Source: Beroe ovata (lineage: Eukaryota > Ctenophora > Nuda > Beroida > Beroidae). From it: 64,000 nt of DNA. Of the stretch, positions 48,895-60,163 are shown piece after piece. Position numbers and translations under genes: made by a program. Each line of letters begins with the position of its first letter. The first letter of the stretch is position 1. The stretch covers positions 219,787-283,786 of the forward strand of contig CAMPET010000021.1 of assembly GCA_946803715.1 (NCBI GenBank), given 5' to 3'. Below the pieces are notes generated by a model. That model had not been told where the DNA came from and searched no databases. It saw nothing but the letters and a program-made list of their open reading frames with translations.

Positions 48895-51009
48895 TTCCTC
48901 TATATTTACGATATATGGCAGATTCTAACGGCAGTGACCTACTACTACAAGTATACAACGAGATAAGTTGATCCAACTCCAAGTCAATCTGCAACGTTTC
49001 GTGTAAATTGAGGTCCATCAATTTTCACGATGTACACTTTGGGAAGCAGTGCTATGAAAAAAGGTAAAACTTAAAGCGTGAAAAGTGTTTGATACAGTTC
49101 AGGACAGCGTATATAAACGTGCCTATCATTGCAGAGCCTAATATAATTCATGCTGCATGCTTCTACAGCTGTGAACACGAGCAAGGTACGTGGTCCAGTT
49201 GCTGGACTGCATGATTTTGCGATTTCAAAACTTCTATTTGAATTGCCAAAATTCATGTGGCTTGAAGTTGAAGTTGAATAATAGTTAAACTCGATGCAGT
49301 TGGTTCCATAGCTGGGTGCAAGGTGCTTGTCATGGACCATGCCATAATATTGTGAACGATTCTGTTGTTTACTTCCGCCTCATATCAGGTAAATATAACT
49401 ACATTATAGTCAAAAACAATTGAAATTGTTTGGGTTTCGCAGCCACTTAGTAGTTCCCTTTTAATACTGTGATAAGTATGAGCTTAGTTTCTCGCCCATC
49501 CGTGGCGGCGCCATTTCGTTGCAAGAACTCACCTCGAATATCGGAAGCAAATTGATGATGTTAGGCCGCGTGTATCTGCCCAATTGATGCCCTTCGAACA
49601 TAAAAGTATCAGGCTGAGTTTCTTTCCTGTAACTTCAGCTCNTACTAATACTTAAAATTGTAAGATAATCTCACAATTTGAGTATGAGTTTTAGTTTATG
49701 AATGACCCCTATTATGCTATAATATGTGCCTGTATAAGTGCAAATACTGAAATACCCGAGTCTAAAATTCTGTACAGGTACTGATCATCCCTTCACAGGA
49801 GTAAAGAACTGTGACTGCATGTCATTGTACATCTGTAGATTCATTGGAAGTGAGCATAGATGAAGGTGCCTAGATGGTTTGGTATATGAGCCAGATGACA
49901 ATGGTACCAACTATAATTGCAGTTATCGTCCAACCAAAAAGCGACTGAATAATTCACTAATTCAGTAGGTCAAGGTGAAATAGACTTAAGCGGTTAAATT
50001 CAAATACAGAAGGGCCTTTCATACTCTAAAATGATAATCAGTTAAAGTTAAACAATCATTATCTAACATTTCCGGTTTTTCTAAATGAGGACCGTAAATA
50101 GATCTATGGTAACCATGCGCTATCTCTGGTTTGGCGGTGGGCATATCTAAAAGTAAAAACAGAACTAATTAGGCCACCGCCAAAATAACATTTCGAAGAC
50201 GGAACGCGCGATATACTGTTATATCCCCACCGCCATATGCCCGTCGCGATCCAAAAGATCCACGTTAACTCACTGGTAAATACTCACAAAGCTGTGGCGA
50301 GGCAATCTGCACGGGTTACGTAGCTTGCACAATGCACATCCCTCTCCGCCCAAGTCGTGCTAGTTAGCTGGTGATCAAACGTGCAGCACGGCTCTCGAGT
50401 TGGGACACTATAGCTTCCTGCAACGAAATATAGCTATGATACTCCGGTAACTCTTAATCAATAGTTTATGTGCTACATCAATATTAGTTGATACATGTAT
50501 GAGGATGTGCTAACGAGTTTTTAATTTTAACCGCATTTATGTAGTGGGATCTTGCGTGATGTCGCGAAGTCTTTATATTGACGTTGTTTACAGGCCGTTT
50601 TCAAATGTTTAAGAATGAGAGCCAGAACACTATGGAGAGTGAACTTGAAGACGGATCTAACAACTAGGACCCCGACCATAGGAAAGTCTGGATGAAGACA
50701 ATACAATAGCAGTTGCAGATATAACTTTGGAAGCTTATCTTTAAGCAGAATCATATAATAATAAACTACATAATTCGATTGAGAAACTGAGTGTCTGAGA
50801 GTTTTCCTAGGAGAAATTACTTTTGATAAAAGGCCGAGACCCGTTCTTTTTAGCTGCTATTTTGATAAGATTAAGAATAATTCTAGTTTAATTCAGGTAA
50901 TTATGTATTGAATGCAATAAAACCTCAAATTTCAATAATCTTCAAACTGAAGTAAATTTTCATGATTATACTTATAGAACTCTTGGCTTCTTCAAGGATG
51001 GGGCTCAAC
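48895..51009. other. Intergenic stretch with no supported gene
   Basis: About 2.1 kb between minus-strand genes. It includes one undetermined base at 49642 and several GGCGGTGG / CCACCGCC words near 50130-50240. No gene seen. Confidence 0.5.
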
Positions 51010-51912
51010 TTATTTGTTCGTCTCTGCAACTCTCTGTCCAGTTGGTACCTTGACATTTCCCCCCAAAGCTTCCTGTCGCTTGATCAAGATAAACTTTTGC
51101 ATGGGAGCAGGAAGGAAGTTAAACAACGCAACGCCGATCTTCACGGAGTTCGGTATGACTAGAGTCTCCTTCTCCTCGAGAATGCCCTTCATGCACTCCC
51201 CCACACACGCCTCCAACGGTAAGAGATTCACCTTCCCCTCCATGCCCTTGGTCATACTTGTCTGAACAAATGCTGGGCAAATGGCAGTAAATTTAACATT
51301 AGTCTTCACAAACTCGGTACGCAGCTGATTCATCGTATGAATTGATGCTGCTTTGGCGGCACAGTAATCCGTGCACTTAGGGATTGGGAAGAGACCTCCA
51401 GCAGATGCCATGTTGATGATATGTCCCTTGTTCACTTCTATCATCTTGGGTAAAAACAGCTTGATCAGCCAGAGATTTGAAGTCAGGTTGAGGGTCATGG
51501 AGTGGTTAAGTTGGTTCATCGTCTGTTCCCGGACCCCGATTCCCATGGCCACACCAGCATTGTTCACTAGGACAGTTATCGTGTGTCCAGCATCTATGAG
51601 GTCCTGGTACAACTTCTCCACACTCTCTTGCTTCGTCAGATCACAGGTGTATGCGTGTGCCAAGAAACCCCGAGCACGAAGATTAGCAACTTTCTGAGAT
51701 ACCAGTCGAGAATCAATGTCCACACAATGAACTGTGTTTCCCATCTCTGCGAATTTGTCAGCAAGACCACCTCCAATACCCTGCGCGGCACCGGTGATCA
51801 GCACGTGCTCATTTTGTAACTGCTTCTTGGGTCGACATCGGAAGATGAAATAGACGACTTCTAAGGTCAAGTACAGGGGAAGGTAGAGGAGTGTCATAAA
51901 AAGCGATGCCAT
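51010..51912 (-). CDS. SDR16C-type short-chain dehydrogenase/reductase
   Basis: One exon, 300 residues from the Met at 51912, the normal size for the SDR16C group (RDH10, SDR16C5, HSD17B11/13). An N-terminal membrane helix (LFMTLLYLPLYLTLEVVYFI) precedes the NAD(P) site VLITGAAQGIG (Gly41 onward), then VNNAG, the catalytic Ser in NMASAGG (about 169) and YCAAK (Tyr about 182). Asp in CVDIDSR, after the second strand, favours NAD+ over NADP+. Such enzymes sit on the ER or lipid droplets and oxidise retinol, steroids or other lipid alcohols; the substrate here is unknown. The frame extends upstream to 52014, but only from a TTG, so the later Met is preferred. An in-frame upstream hydrophobic stretch is therefore probably not translated. 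Confidence 0.88.
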   Translation of the reverse strand: MASLFMTLLYLPLYLTLEVVYFIFRCRPKKQLQNEHVLITGAAQGIGGGLADKFAEMGNTVHCVDIDSRLVSQKVANLRARGFLAHAYTCDLTKQESVEKLYQDLIDAGHTITVLVNNAGVAMGIGVREQTMNQLNHSMTLNLTSNLWLIKLFLPKMIEVNKGHIINMASAGGLFPIPKCTDYCAAKAASIHTMNQLRTEFVKTNVKFTAICPAFVQTSMTKGMEGKVNLLPLEACVGECMKGILEEKETLVIPNSVKIGVALFNFLPAPMQKFILIKRQEALGGNVKVPTGQRVAETNK

Positions 51913-53164
51913 AATTTTCTCGTTTATATTATGCTCGGTCTCCACCTCAAAAGTCGAACAAGATACAACGATAAGTGCAACTACCGCAACTATAGGATAT
52001 TTTGCTACCCACAATCATTTCGTTTTGGAATTGAAATATATCGCACAATGCGGTGTGTAACTAATTTTGTAATTAGATGCTTTTAATTTAACCAGAATAC
52101 AATACCAATTAATACCAATACAATGAAATCAGATAATTAGATAAATGGTTAATTAGATAAATGGTTAATAACATTCGAGATTATGGAGCAAATCAACCAC
52201 GATGAATTAAGGTAACAATAACTCCATCACATGGGATTCAAAACTACCGCAGCCGCAAAATTCAGTCCTGTTTTATAAGCATGTGAAAATATAGAATACA
52301 CTCGCACTCAAGTTTTCAGTATTATACAGGGTGTGTCAAAAAAAAGGTGACAAAAGTAAACCTCCATACTCAGCTACTGTTCAGAGTTTCTGGATAAAAT
52401 TTGCATGTGTGGTAGGTATCGGCTACAAGTTTTTCCCACCAAAATTTTAAGAATCTAACTTGAACACTGCCCTAGTTATCAGCAAAAAATGATTTTAAGT
52501 TTTCTTCATCTCCAACGCTGTCTATATAACTCTTGTCGTGTTTTGAGTTCAACAATGAAATTTGCAGCGTCAATGGACATTACTCACACCTACTTGCTCA
52601 TTAAATGTCAAGTATCAATAAATTTCAAAATTTCAAAATTTCAAGTATCAAAAAATGACGGAGGAATAAGCAAAAAAGACAGAACTGCTTTTTTAATCTT
52701 CATCCATCGACAAGGCACGATCTGAGCCTCAAAAATGGATGCAGGCTTCAACATAGCAATTCTCAACTACTCCAGAACAAATCCTGAAAACTTCATCAAG
52801 TTATTTCAAAAAACGCCGGAGATATACACGTTTTTGTAGAGCACATTGATGTGGACGTTTGCTATTGTCCACTTATTTTTGACACACCCTGTAGTTTATA
52901 CACTAAGGTGCTCGCATAGCACTGAGGTGCTCTCATTGGGTGCTCTCATTGGGTGCCGAATAAAGAGCTTGTCAATGTCGAGAGATATAAGCCCGGCCAA
53001 GTCGTGCAATTTTACAGTTTTCAATTTTATTTCATTTATGTATACCTATTTACAATTTCAGTTTGAGTAACTAATAATAGCGCAAGAATTTTATGCCATC
53101 AAATAAAATTTCTAAAATATCATCTCATGATTAGATACACGGGTCTGATCACAATCACATGATA
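51913..53164. other. Intergenic stretch with a mariner-type MITE
   Basis: It holds the MITE at 52327-52891 and, just beyond, a short tandem duplication of GGTGCTCTCATT near 52926-52960. No gene seen. Confidence 0.5.
52327..52891. mobile_element. Mariner-type non-autonomous element with TA target sites
   Basis: The ends CAGGGTGTGTCAAAAA and TTTTTGACACACCCTG are exact inverted repeats flanked by TA on both sides (52325-52326 and 52892-52893), the hallmark of Tc1/mariner insertion. The 565-base interior has no intact transposase. A degraded relative is at 7021-7160. Target-site TA and these ends are known features of mariner MITEs in invertebrates. Confidence 0.9.
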
Positions 53165-53524
53165 TTAGGAATAATAGATGTCGTCAAAGGGTCCGTCACC
53201 GCTCTCCAAAGCGAGTCTTGCATGATCAATGAAATTACGGAAGATTCCTCTCCAAGCATTCTTTGTAACTTCATCGTCGTCTGGGTTCATGTCATCCGCA
53301 GTAGCATAACTTTCCATTAGAGAATTATATGCTCCTTCAAGGAATTCCCGATCAAGGCTCGCCTCAGTGTAATTCATTATCGCCTCTCTAATGCTCATCA
53401 TAATGAGTTCACGTTCATCCTCACTCACCTCAGTGACTGGTTCATCCTCATAGACAGGTTCATCCTCAGCCAGAGTCACAGCGAAGAATCCAACGAGGAT
53501 AAGTAGACAGAAACTAGTCTTCAT
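53165..53524 (-). CDS. Small acidic secreted protein, unknown
   Basis: An intronless 119-residue frame. The signal peptide is textbook (MKTSFCLLILVGFFAVTLA). The mature part is strongly acidic, with EDEPVYEDEPVTEVSEDERE at its start, and predicted to be helical; it has no Cys. There is one N-glycosylation site (NYT). I know no family for it. Met at 53524 is chosen over the upstream Met at 53563 because it begins the leader directly, following AAATCAAG. A TATA-like box lies 55 bases upstream. It could be an acidic matrix, mucus or venom-type protein, but nothing in the sequence decides this. Confidence 0.65.
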   Translation of the reverse strand: MKTSFCLLILVGFFAVTLAEDEPVYEDEPVTEVSEDERELIMMSIREAIMNYTEASLDREFLEGAYNSLMESYATADDMNPDDDEVTKNAWRGIFRNFIDHARLALESGDGPFDDIYYS

Positions 53525-53578
53525 CTTGATTTGTTGATCGTAACGAAAAAATGAATGGTCCACTGTGAGTAGCAGTGT

Positions 53579-53586
53579 CTTATAAA
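53579..53586 (-). promoter_or_regulatory. TATA-like box of the acidic secreted protein gene
   Basis: TTTATAAG on the minus strand lies about 55 bases before the start codon at 53524, giving a predicted transcript start near 53550 and a short leader. Confidence 0.45.
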
Positions 53587-53718
53587 CACAAAGTCCTAAT
53601 TAGCAATTAATCACCGGCACTTATTGAATTTGACTTGAATAACTTATATAATCACCTGCTTCATTGTGCATAGTTTAACCAGAGCTGGTCAGAGCTAAAT
53701 AACTATAGCACAAAGACA

Positions 53719-54036
53719 GTGCATAGTTTAACCAAGTGTTCTTACAATAGAGAACATTCTCATGTTTTTCATATACTCATGTTTTTCATATAAATAAATA
53801 TTTTGTGAGCCCTCTGGTCACACTCACAGCTGGTCAGAGCTAAATGACAATAGTACAAAGACAGGAATGCTGAATACAGAACTGCTGGAGTAAGGAGTTG
53901 ATAATAAGTCACAATAAGACTAATTAGGTAGTTCCAACATCAAATATTTAGAATGAAATGAGCAAATGTACCTTATTTGAGCTACCTTCGGAGAATTTTC
54001 ATTTCCAAGAAATGAAAGCGCTGACAACACCACAAT
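53719..54036 (+). repeat. Left copy of a direct repeat flanking the retrotransposon
   Basis: The segment from GTGCATAGTTTAACCAAGTG to GACAACACCACAAT recurs at 58523-58876 in the same direction with small indels, including GAGCCCTCTGGTCACACTCA and GGAATGCTGAATACAGAACT. Together the copies bracket about 4.5 kb. Confidence 0.9.
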
Positions 54037-54039
54037 TAT

Positions 54040-56979
54040 CAGGGGGCTGGCAAGGCCCCCGCGGCATCTGTAGGGGCTATTGNNNNNNNNNNNNNNNNNN
54101 NNNNNNNNNNNNNNNNNNNNNNNNNNNNNNNNNNNNNNNNNNNNNNNNNNNNNNNNNNNNNNNNNNNNNNNNNNNNNNAGATGTATAGGAGTTTCTATAG
54201 TGTCTTCGTCGCAGAACCGACAGTATGGTGGGGTTTTGAAGTCTATTTTGTTTTGGAAGTAGTTGAGGTTATTGTGACCTGTGATCAGTCTAGTAAGCGG
54301 TCTGAGGATTTCCATGGAGTGCTTGAAAAGGTGTTGTCCATGTAGGTTGTATTGTACTATGGAGTTAATTGTATCCTTGGTGTTTTTGCTTAATGTTGAG
54401 TCGTTCCATGTCTTTGTGTGTTTGAATGTGATGTGGTTTGTTATTTTGTTTTTGAGAGAAGGGAAGGGGTAGGGTGGGGGGTGTGTTGCTGTAGGTGGAA
54501 GGGAAGGGTTGTCTCTGATGTTGGCTAGCTTGTCTGCTAGTTCGTTTCCATGGTATCCTTTATGGCCTGGTATCCATTCTATTTTCAAGGAGTGTGTAGA
54601 AGATATAGAGTTCAGTTTTCCATGAAGGTTGATTATTGTTTTACTTGTAGAGTAAGGTTTGCTTAGAGATTTGATGAGAGCTTGAGAGTCTGTGTAGATA
54701 ATCAATTCTTGTTTACTGGTTGGGGAGATAAGTTCTTCAATATTTGTCACTGCTCGAAGAATGGCATGGGCTTCGCATTGGAAGACTGAGTTAAAGTTTG
54801 ACAAAGTGCAGTTTTCGGTGAAGAGAGTTTCATTTTGGTCTAGATAAATAACAACTCCATATCCTGTAGAGTCATTTGTATGTTTAGAGCCGTCTGTGTA
54901 GGCAATGACTGTTGTTTCACTGGGTTGTGTGGGTGTTATGTTTTGAGGTTCTGTACTAATGTGTAGTTTGTACAGTTTTTGGCTGATGTCTGTTTGTGTT
55001 GTAAGGTCGATTTCGTCTATGTTGATAGTTCCAAATATGTTGTTTAGTATTTTATCCATGATGTGGATGCTGGGTTCTAAGGATGGTCTTGTGTTTGAGT
55101 CAGAAGTTATATTTGGCCAGTGGGCTAAGCTTTTCAGTCTCAGGGTTTGTAGTAGGGCTGTTTTTTCGAGTTCTAATTCGGCTGGAAGGAGTTTAAATAG
55201 GTAATGGAGGGCATCTTGAGATGTAGAGTTAAGAGCTCCAGTGGCAATGAGCAGCGTCAAATTACCGGCTTTATTAAGAGGTTTCATGTTTGATTTATTT
55301 TGAAGCATTCTAGGCGACCATGCAACACATGCATAGGTCATTATTGGCTTAATGATGGTGTTATATATCCAGATTACTTTGTCTGGGCTGATGCCCCATC
55401 GGTCACCGATCATTTTGCGTGTTGCAAATAAGACATTTGTGCATTTTTTGGCGGTTTCATTGATGTGGTGGTGCCAGTTTAGTCTATTATCTAGGTGGAT
55501 ACCTAGATACTTAATTGTTTTGCAGAATTCTATTTCTATTCCTTGTAGTTTTATTGGGCGAGGAAGTGGTATGTTGTACTTTCTGCTGAAGATGATGACC
55601 TTTGTTTTAACTGTGCTTATTTTGAGGCCATTAAGTTCACACCATCTATTGCAGATGGTGAGGTATTGCTGTCCAAGGTCCCTGAGTGTGGTTAGGCAGA
55701 ATCCTATGATGAGTATTGCTAAGTCGTCTGCAAAAGCTTGAAGGTGTCTAAGTGTAGTTAGGAGAATAAGGAGTGAGTCCAGTACAATGTTCCAGAGGAA
55801 TGGTGATAGTACTCCTCCTTGTGGGCATCCAGCTAGGATCCAAATGATGAGGGCTACTCCTTTCAGGTTGAGTTTAAGTTTCCTTGTGGATATGAAGTGT
55901 AAGATCCAGTTACTGACATTACCTTTGGCTTTAGTTTTTTCTAAGGCAGTTTTTATTGCATGAAAAGGGATATTATCGAAGGCACCTTCAATATCTAGGA
56001 AGATTCCCAGAGCAAAGTTGCCCATTTTCAGTGCTGATTCTATATTGGCTACTAGTTTTATTATGGCTGCTTCGGTGCTGCTTCCTTTTCGGAAGCCGTA
56101 TTGCTTGTGTGATAGGGATGCTTCTAGTTTGAGGTCCCTCTGTAGGTGCCATAAAATGAGCCTTTCCATGAGCTTAAGTGTACATGAAGAGAGGGTAATG
56201 ATGCGGAAGGATTTTGCAGTGAAGTAATCTTCTTTTCCTGGTTTTGAGAGAATCACTGAATTAGATGTTTGCCATGCTTTGGGGAGCTGTGATCGAAATA
56301 GTGAGAGTCTGAATATGTTCAAGAGGGGGATTTTGATTATGTCATATGCTTCTATGAGTATATCATTGGTGATTTGATCATGTCCAGGTGTTTTATTTTT
56401 CTTGAGTGACTTAATAGCCTCGTCCAATCTCTCTGGTGAGATAATGTGATTGATTTCCTTCAGGGAGATTCTTTCGGTGCAGGGCAGGAGTTGATTTCTG
56501 TTTGGCTCGATTTGTGTGAAGATAGATGAGGACAGGACTTCTAGAGTTTCTATGGGACTTTCAGTGAAGTTACCATCAGGTTTACGTAAGGAGTTGAGGT
56601 AGTTTTGTTTGTTCCCTTGAAGAGATTTGCATATTTTGGATATGTCCTTTTGCTTTTCTAGTCCTGAGCAGAAAGCTTCCCAGTTAGTGTTGGAATGGTT
56701 TTTGATCTGGATGCGGAGTGCTTCATGGGCGTTTTTGTAATTTGTCAGTGAAATTTGGTTTTCTGGATCTTCTTCATGGTTAATTCTGGCTTGTATGAGG
56801 TCAAGTTCAAGGTTAGTAAGTTCTGGTGTCCACCATGAGAGAGTCTTTTTGTTCCTGATGAATGTTTTAGGGCAGGATTGATTGAAGCAGTTGATTAGCA
56901 TTTTGTTTAGGTTTTCTACTTGTTGATTCAGGTAGAGAATTTTCCTATGATGGATNAAAAGGGGGCAAAAAAGGGGCAT
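54040..56979 (-). mobile_element. 5'-truncated non-LTR retrotransposon, RT plus RNase H
   Basis: One nearly uninterrupted frame of about 950 residues reads on the minus strand. It opens in the linker after the endonuclease (NQSCPKTFIRNKKTLSWWTP), then has a reverse transcriptase with PGHDQI, KSFRIITLSS, YGFRKGSSTEAAI, GCPQGGVLSP and AFADD (about residue 414), the thumb KTIKYLGIHLDNRLNW, and an RNase H (about 690-815: AYTDGSK, CEAHAI, IYTDSQAL, NELADKLAN). CRFC...H begins a C-terminal zinc motif that runs into the N gap at 54083-54178. The endonuclease is missing: the frame abuts an undetermined base at 56956 and an odd G-rich stretch, likely an assembly join. RNase H places it with I-, Ingi- or LOA-like groups rather than plain Jockey. 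The lack of stop codons means it is recent. Confidence 0.9.
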
Positions 56980-58522
56980 TTTGGGGGCGAAAAGGGGGCG
57001 TCGGTGCAGCAGTCAATGACCTCTGTAGGTAATGTTCATGTTGAACATGCGAGCAAAAAGGGCCCGAAGGACCCTTTTTATGAGCTTTGTGCGTTTATGT
57101 AACGCGCGAAAAGCTGCAGCGCTTGCCAGACCCTACTTTATTTTACGGATTCGCCAAATTTCGACTATCAATAACACCGCTTATAATTATCTGATTGTTA
57201 CGAAACTTTGTATTCCGTCTATTTGGATCATAGAGAGGCAGCAACCAAAATTTATGTTATAGCGATTTGAAATCGCCCAAATAGAGGGTGTTCTTGTTAA
57301 AATAGGTTACGAATACACCGATACATAGCATTAGCAACAGTGAATAGATTCCATACAAAAGTGTACCCTCTCCAAACCTCAATAACTTCCAAACCACATA
57401 GGATGTTTTCAATTCCGACCCCGGGTTGGAAAGAAGAACGGTTGAACGTTTCGAAACTGGTCAGCAAAGTCATTTCATGACACTTCTATGACGTCACAAA
57501 ATAGCGAATTTTAATCGTGGCATTCCGAAAAATACCTGATATTCAGATGCATTTTTCGATATGAAGTTTACGAGATAGCAAAAAACGAAGGATTATACTT
57601 TTTAGCCGTATGGCCGGCATCATTGAGATAATTGTGGTTAATTGAGGCACACTATTGGGAAATCTATCGAAAAATTGGCAAATTTGTGCTCCATCTCTCG
57701 ATATGCTTTCGGTCATTGCCTCTCAATATTACGTAATTACTGGTTTCTTTCAATAGATCTCGATCTTGAGACATAATTACGACGTCATTATTGGCACAAA
57801 GAAAAGTTTATTCCGGAAATTTGAGTTAAACTGGTTTCCTGGATTTAAAAATAAAAGGATATTGGCGAGTAAAAACGTACAGCTTGATCTGAATTTGCAA
57901 TTGTCTGTCCAAGTTGATCTTGTTGGTCCAAAAACTTCAATATTATGATATTGATTCTATGTTTCAATTCTTCCAAAAATCTGATTATCTAATCAACCTA
58001 ATTAGGGTTCAATATATCTCCTGGTCTGATTCAAATATGTTTTTCCAACTGCATATGAATCGTTGGTTCTTGATACCGGTTGTAAGTCGTTGCAGCTCAC
58101 TTTTTGACCCCATTAGCTAATTCAATAGTTTACCAATTAGTCAATTTTCACTCAAAAATTCTAGATATTGGAAGTTATACGAATCCTAATGAAAAATAGT
58201 GATATTTTTCCCAAAACCAAATGAGATTTGGTTGTTATAGTCCGCAGCATCTGTGCGTTCTTCATTTCAATATTTTTGTTTATGCTGCGGACTATAACAA
58301 CCAAATCTCATTTGGTTTTGAGAAAAATAGTTTCACATTTAATTTCGAAAAAGTCATCCTTATCGATATCCTCCCTCTTGAAATCACTACTTGTTCAACT
58401 GAAGCAGAGAATTTCCAAGAATTTCCACGCTTTTTTCGATATTTAAATATTGTTGGAGTAAAATAACACAACTCTGATGATGTTGATATATAATGAAAAC
58501 CCGCCATGCTGAGTTCTTCAGT
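56957..58522. other. Stretch between retrotransposon and right direct repeat
   Basis: It starts with G-rich blocks (AAAAGGGGGC units) beside an undetermined base, then AT-rich sequence without a supported gene. A perfect inverted repeat lies at 58213-58319. Confidence 0.5.
58213..58319. repeat. Perfect 37-base inverted repeat
   Basis: The arm at 58213-58249 (starting AAAACCAAATGAGATTTGGT) is exactly repeated in reverse at 58283-58319, around a 33-base loop. Perfect arms of this length point to recent origin. It has no associated frame. Confidence 0.95.
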
Positions 58523-58876
58523 GTGCATAGTTTAACCAAGTGTTCTTACAATAGAGAACAATCTATAGTTCATACTCATGTTTTTCATATATATTTTGTG
58601 AGCCCTCTGGTCACACTCACAGCTGGTCAGAGCTAAATGACAATAGCACAAAGACAGGAATGCTGAATACAGAACTGCTGGAGTAAGGAGTTGGTCCATT
58701 TTGATGATAAGTCACAGCAAGACTAAGACTTATTAAGTTCCAATATCAAATATTAAGAATGAATTGAGCAAATATGTACCTTATTTGAGCTACCTTCGTA
58801 GAATTTTCATCTCCAAGAATTTTCATCTCCAAGAATTTTCATCTCCAAGAAATGAAAGCACTGACAACACCACAAT
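58523..58876 (+). repeat. Right copy of the direct repeat
   Basis: It matches 53719-54036. It differs by insertions, including a triplicated ATTTTCATCTCCAAG unit at 58803-58850, a small internal tandem repeat absent from the left copy. Confidence 0.9.
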
Positions 58877-58919
58877 CTACTCACGCCAATTCTGAACCTC
58901 AACAGCTCCGATCTAGAGG

Positions 58920-59550
58920 CAGGCACGTAGACAGGGGGGCCAGGGGGGCCGCGCCCCNTCGTCCTTCCATACAGAACTTAACGTCTGGCTTCTGGGGGCT
59001 GCGCCCCCAGACCCCTGCTTCTACTTATACTTTAAACTGCTTTTACTTTAAATTGAAGGAGCTTATTGAATAAAAACGACTTGTGATACTGGAATACTAC
59101 TTTCTATTCAATATGATGTCGTTCTATAACAGGGCAGTGCCCTTAGACCCGTTTATTTCCAGTGTAACAAAGCAATGAATGGAAAATTTTGAAGGATTTC
59201 ACCTTATCGAACAGATCTTAGCCTCTGGCTTCTGGGGGCTGCGCCCCCAGACTCCTGCGGCCTGCTCCTAATTAAAGATGATACTCTGCTTTTGTTTGCA
59301 TATCTCAAATCGGGGCACTGCCCTAAAACCACTACATTTCCATTGCTACGACAAACAATGAAAGGATAAAAGCCATGAACTCTGCAGTTCAAATGAGTAT
59401 CTAACGGTTCAGATCATCGCATTTGCTTCAGTTCCTCACTCTTGCATAACTTTTTTGCTCCTCTTATTTTATGTTACTGTGATATTTTCATTAATACCAG
59501 ATTTCGTCTACAACACTCTATTTCTGAAAAATTTTCTGGCTACGTGCCTG
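58920..59550. mobile_element. hAT-type non-autonomous element
   Basis: The ends CAGGCACGTAGACAG and CTGGCTACGTGCCTG are inverted repeats with one mismatch, and TCTAGAGG is duplicated exactly on both sides (58912-58919, 59551-59558). An 8-bp duplication and CAG ends are signs of the hAT superfamily. The interior has no transposase. It contains two copies, about 240 bases apart, of a unit that includes GGCTTCTGGGGGCTGCGCCC, a GC-rich hairpin, and a second paired word (GGGCAGTGCCC / GGGGCACTGCCC). One undetermined base is at 58959. Confidence 0.88.
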
Positions 59551-59558
59551 TCTAGAGG

Positions 59559-60163
59559 AGGACCCATTATTCACGGTAACGGGCATCGCAGCTGCGATTT
59601 GTTCAATTGTAAATAAATTGATAGTTTCACCATGAAAACGTTGACATCATTAATTTGTGGCCGGTTTAAACTGTTAATTCCATTGTAATTGTACCAGAAG
59701 ACCCGGGATAGCACTTTGGTGGTCCAATGCTAGGTAGAGATTTTCTATTGACCTCAGTGAAACTGAAATTCTCCTTTATCTAAATTCTGAAATATTGAAA
59801 TAAATCAAATCTTGAAATTTATGAGCTTCAATATGAATAATTAAAACGCGTCACATACGACCTCAAATAAATTCAAATATGGATTGTGTCGGTTGTCTGT
59901 CCATCATAAACTCGCTAGTCTCTACATCAAAAATCAATACTTTGGACATATATCATAGATCAGGTTTCTATAAAGAATGACCTCAATTGTCCGCATAGTC
60001 TGTAGAATGCTGAGTTGCCATAGCATCCAGATATTGCCAACTCTTTGCTAAGTCTAACGTTATTTCCTCTGATATCGCTCTGGCGGTCGATGGAAAATCG
60101 CCATGTTTTACAAACCCGCGTATAGAACAAAATGTATCTGCATGTCACATCTCAGATGATGAA
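59559..60163. other. Intergenic stretch before the transporter gene's stop
   Basis: About 600 AT-rich bases. It should hold the 3' UTR of the minus-strand transporter. I see no gene. Confidence 0.5.

Noticed and set aside
51913-52014. N-terminal extension of the SDR with a second hydrophobic segment
   Set aside because: The frame opens from a TTG, no ATG is present in it, and family length fits the start at 51912.
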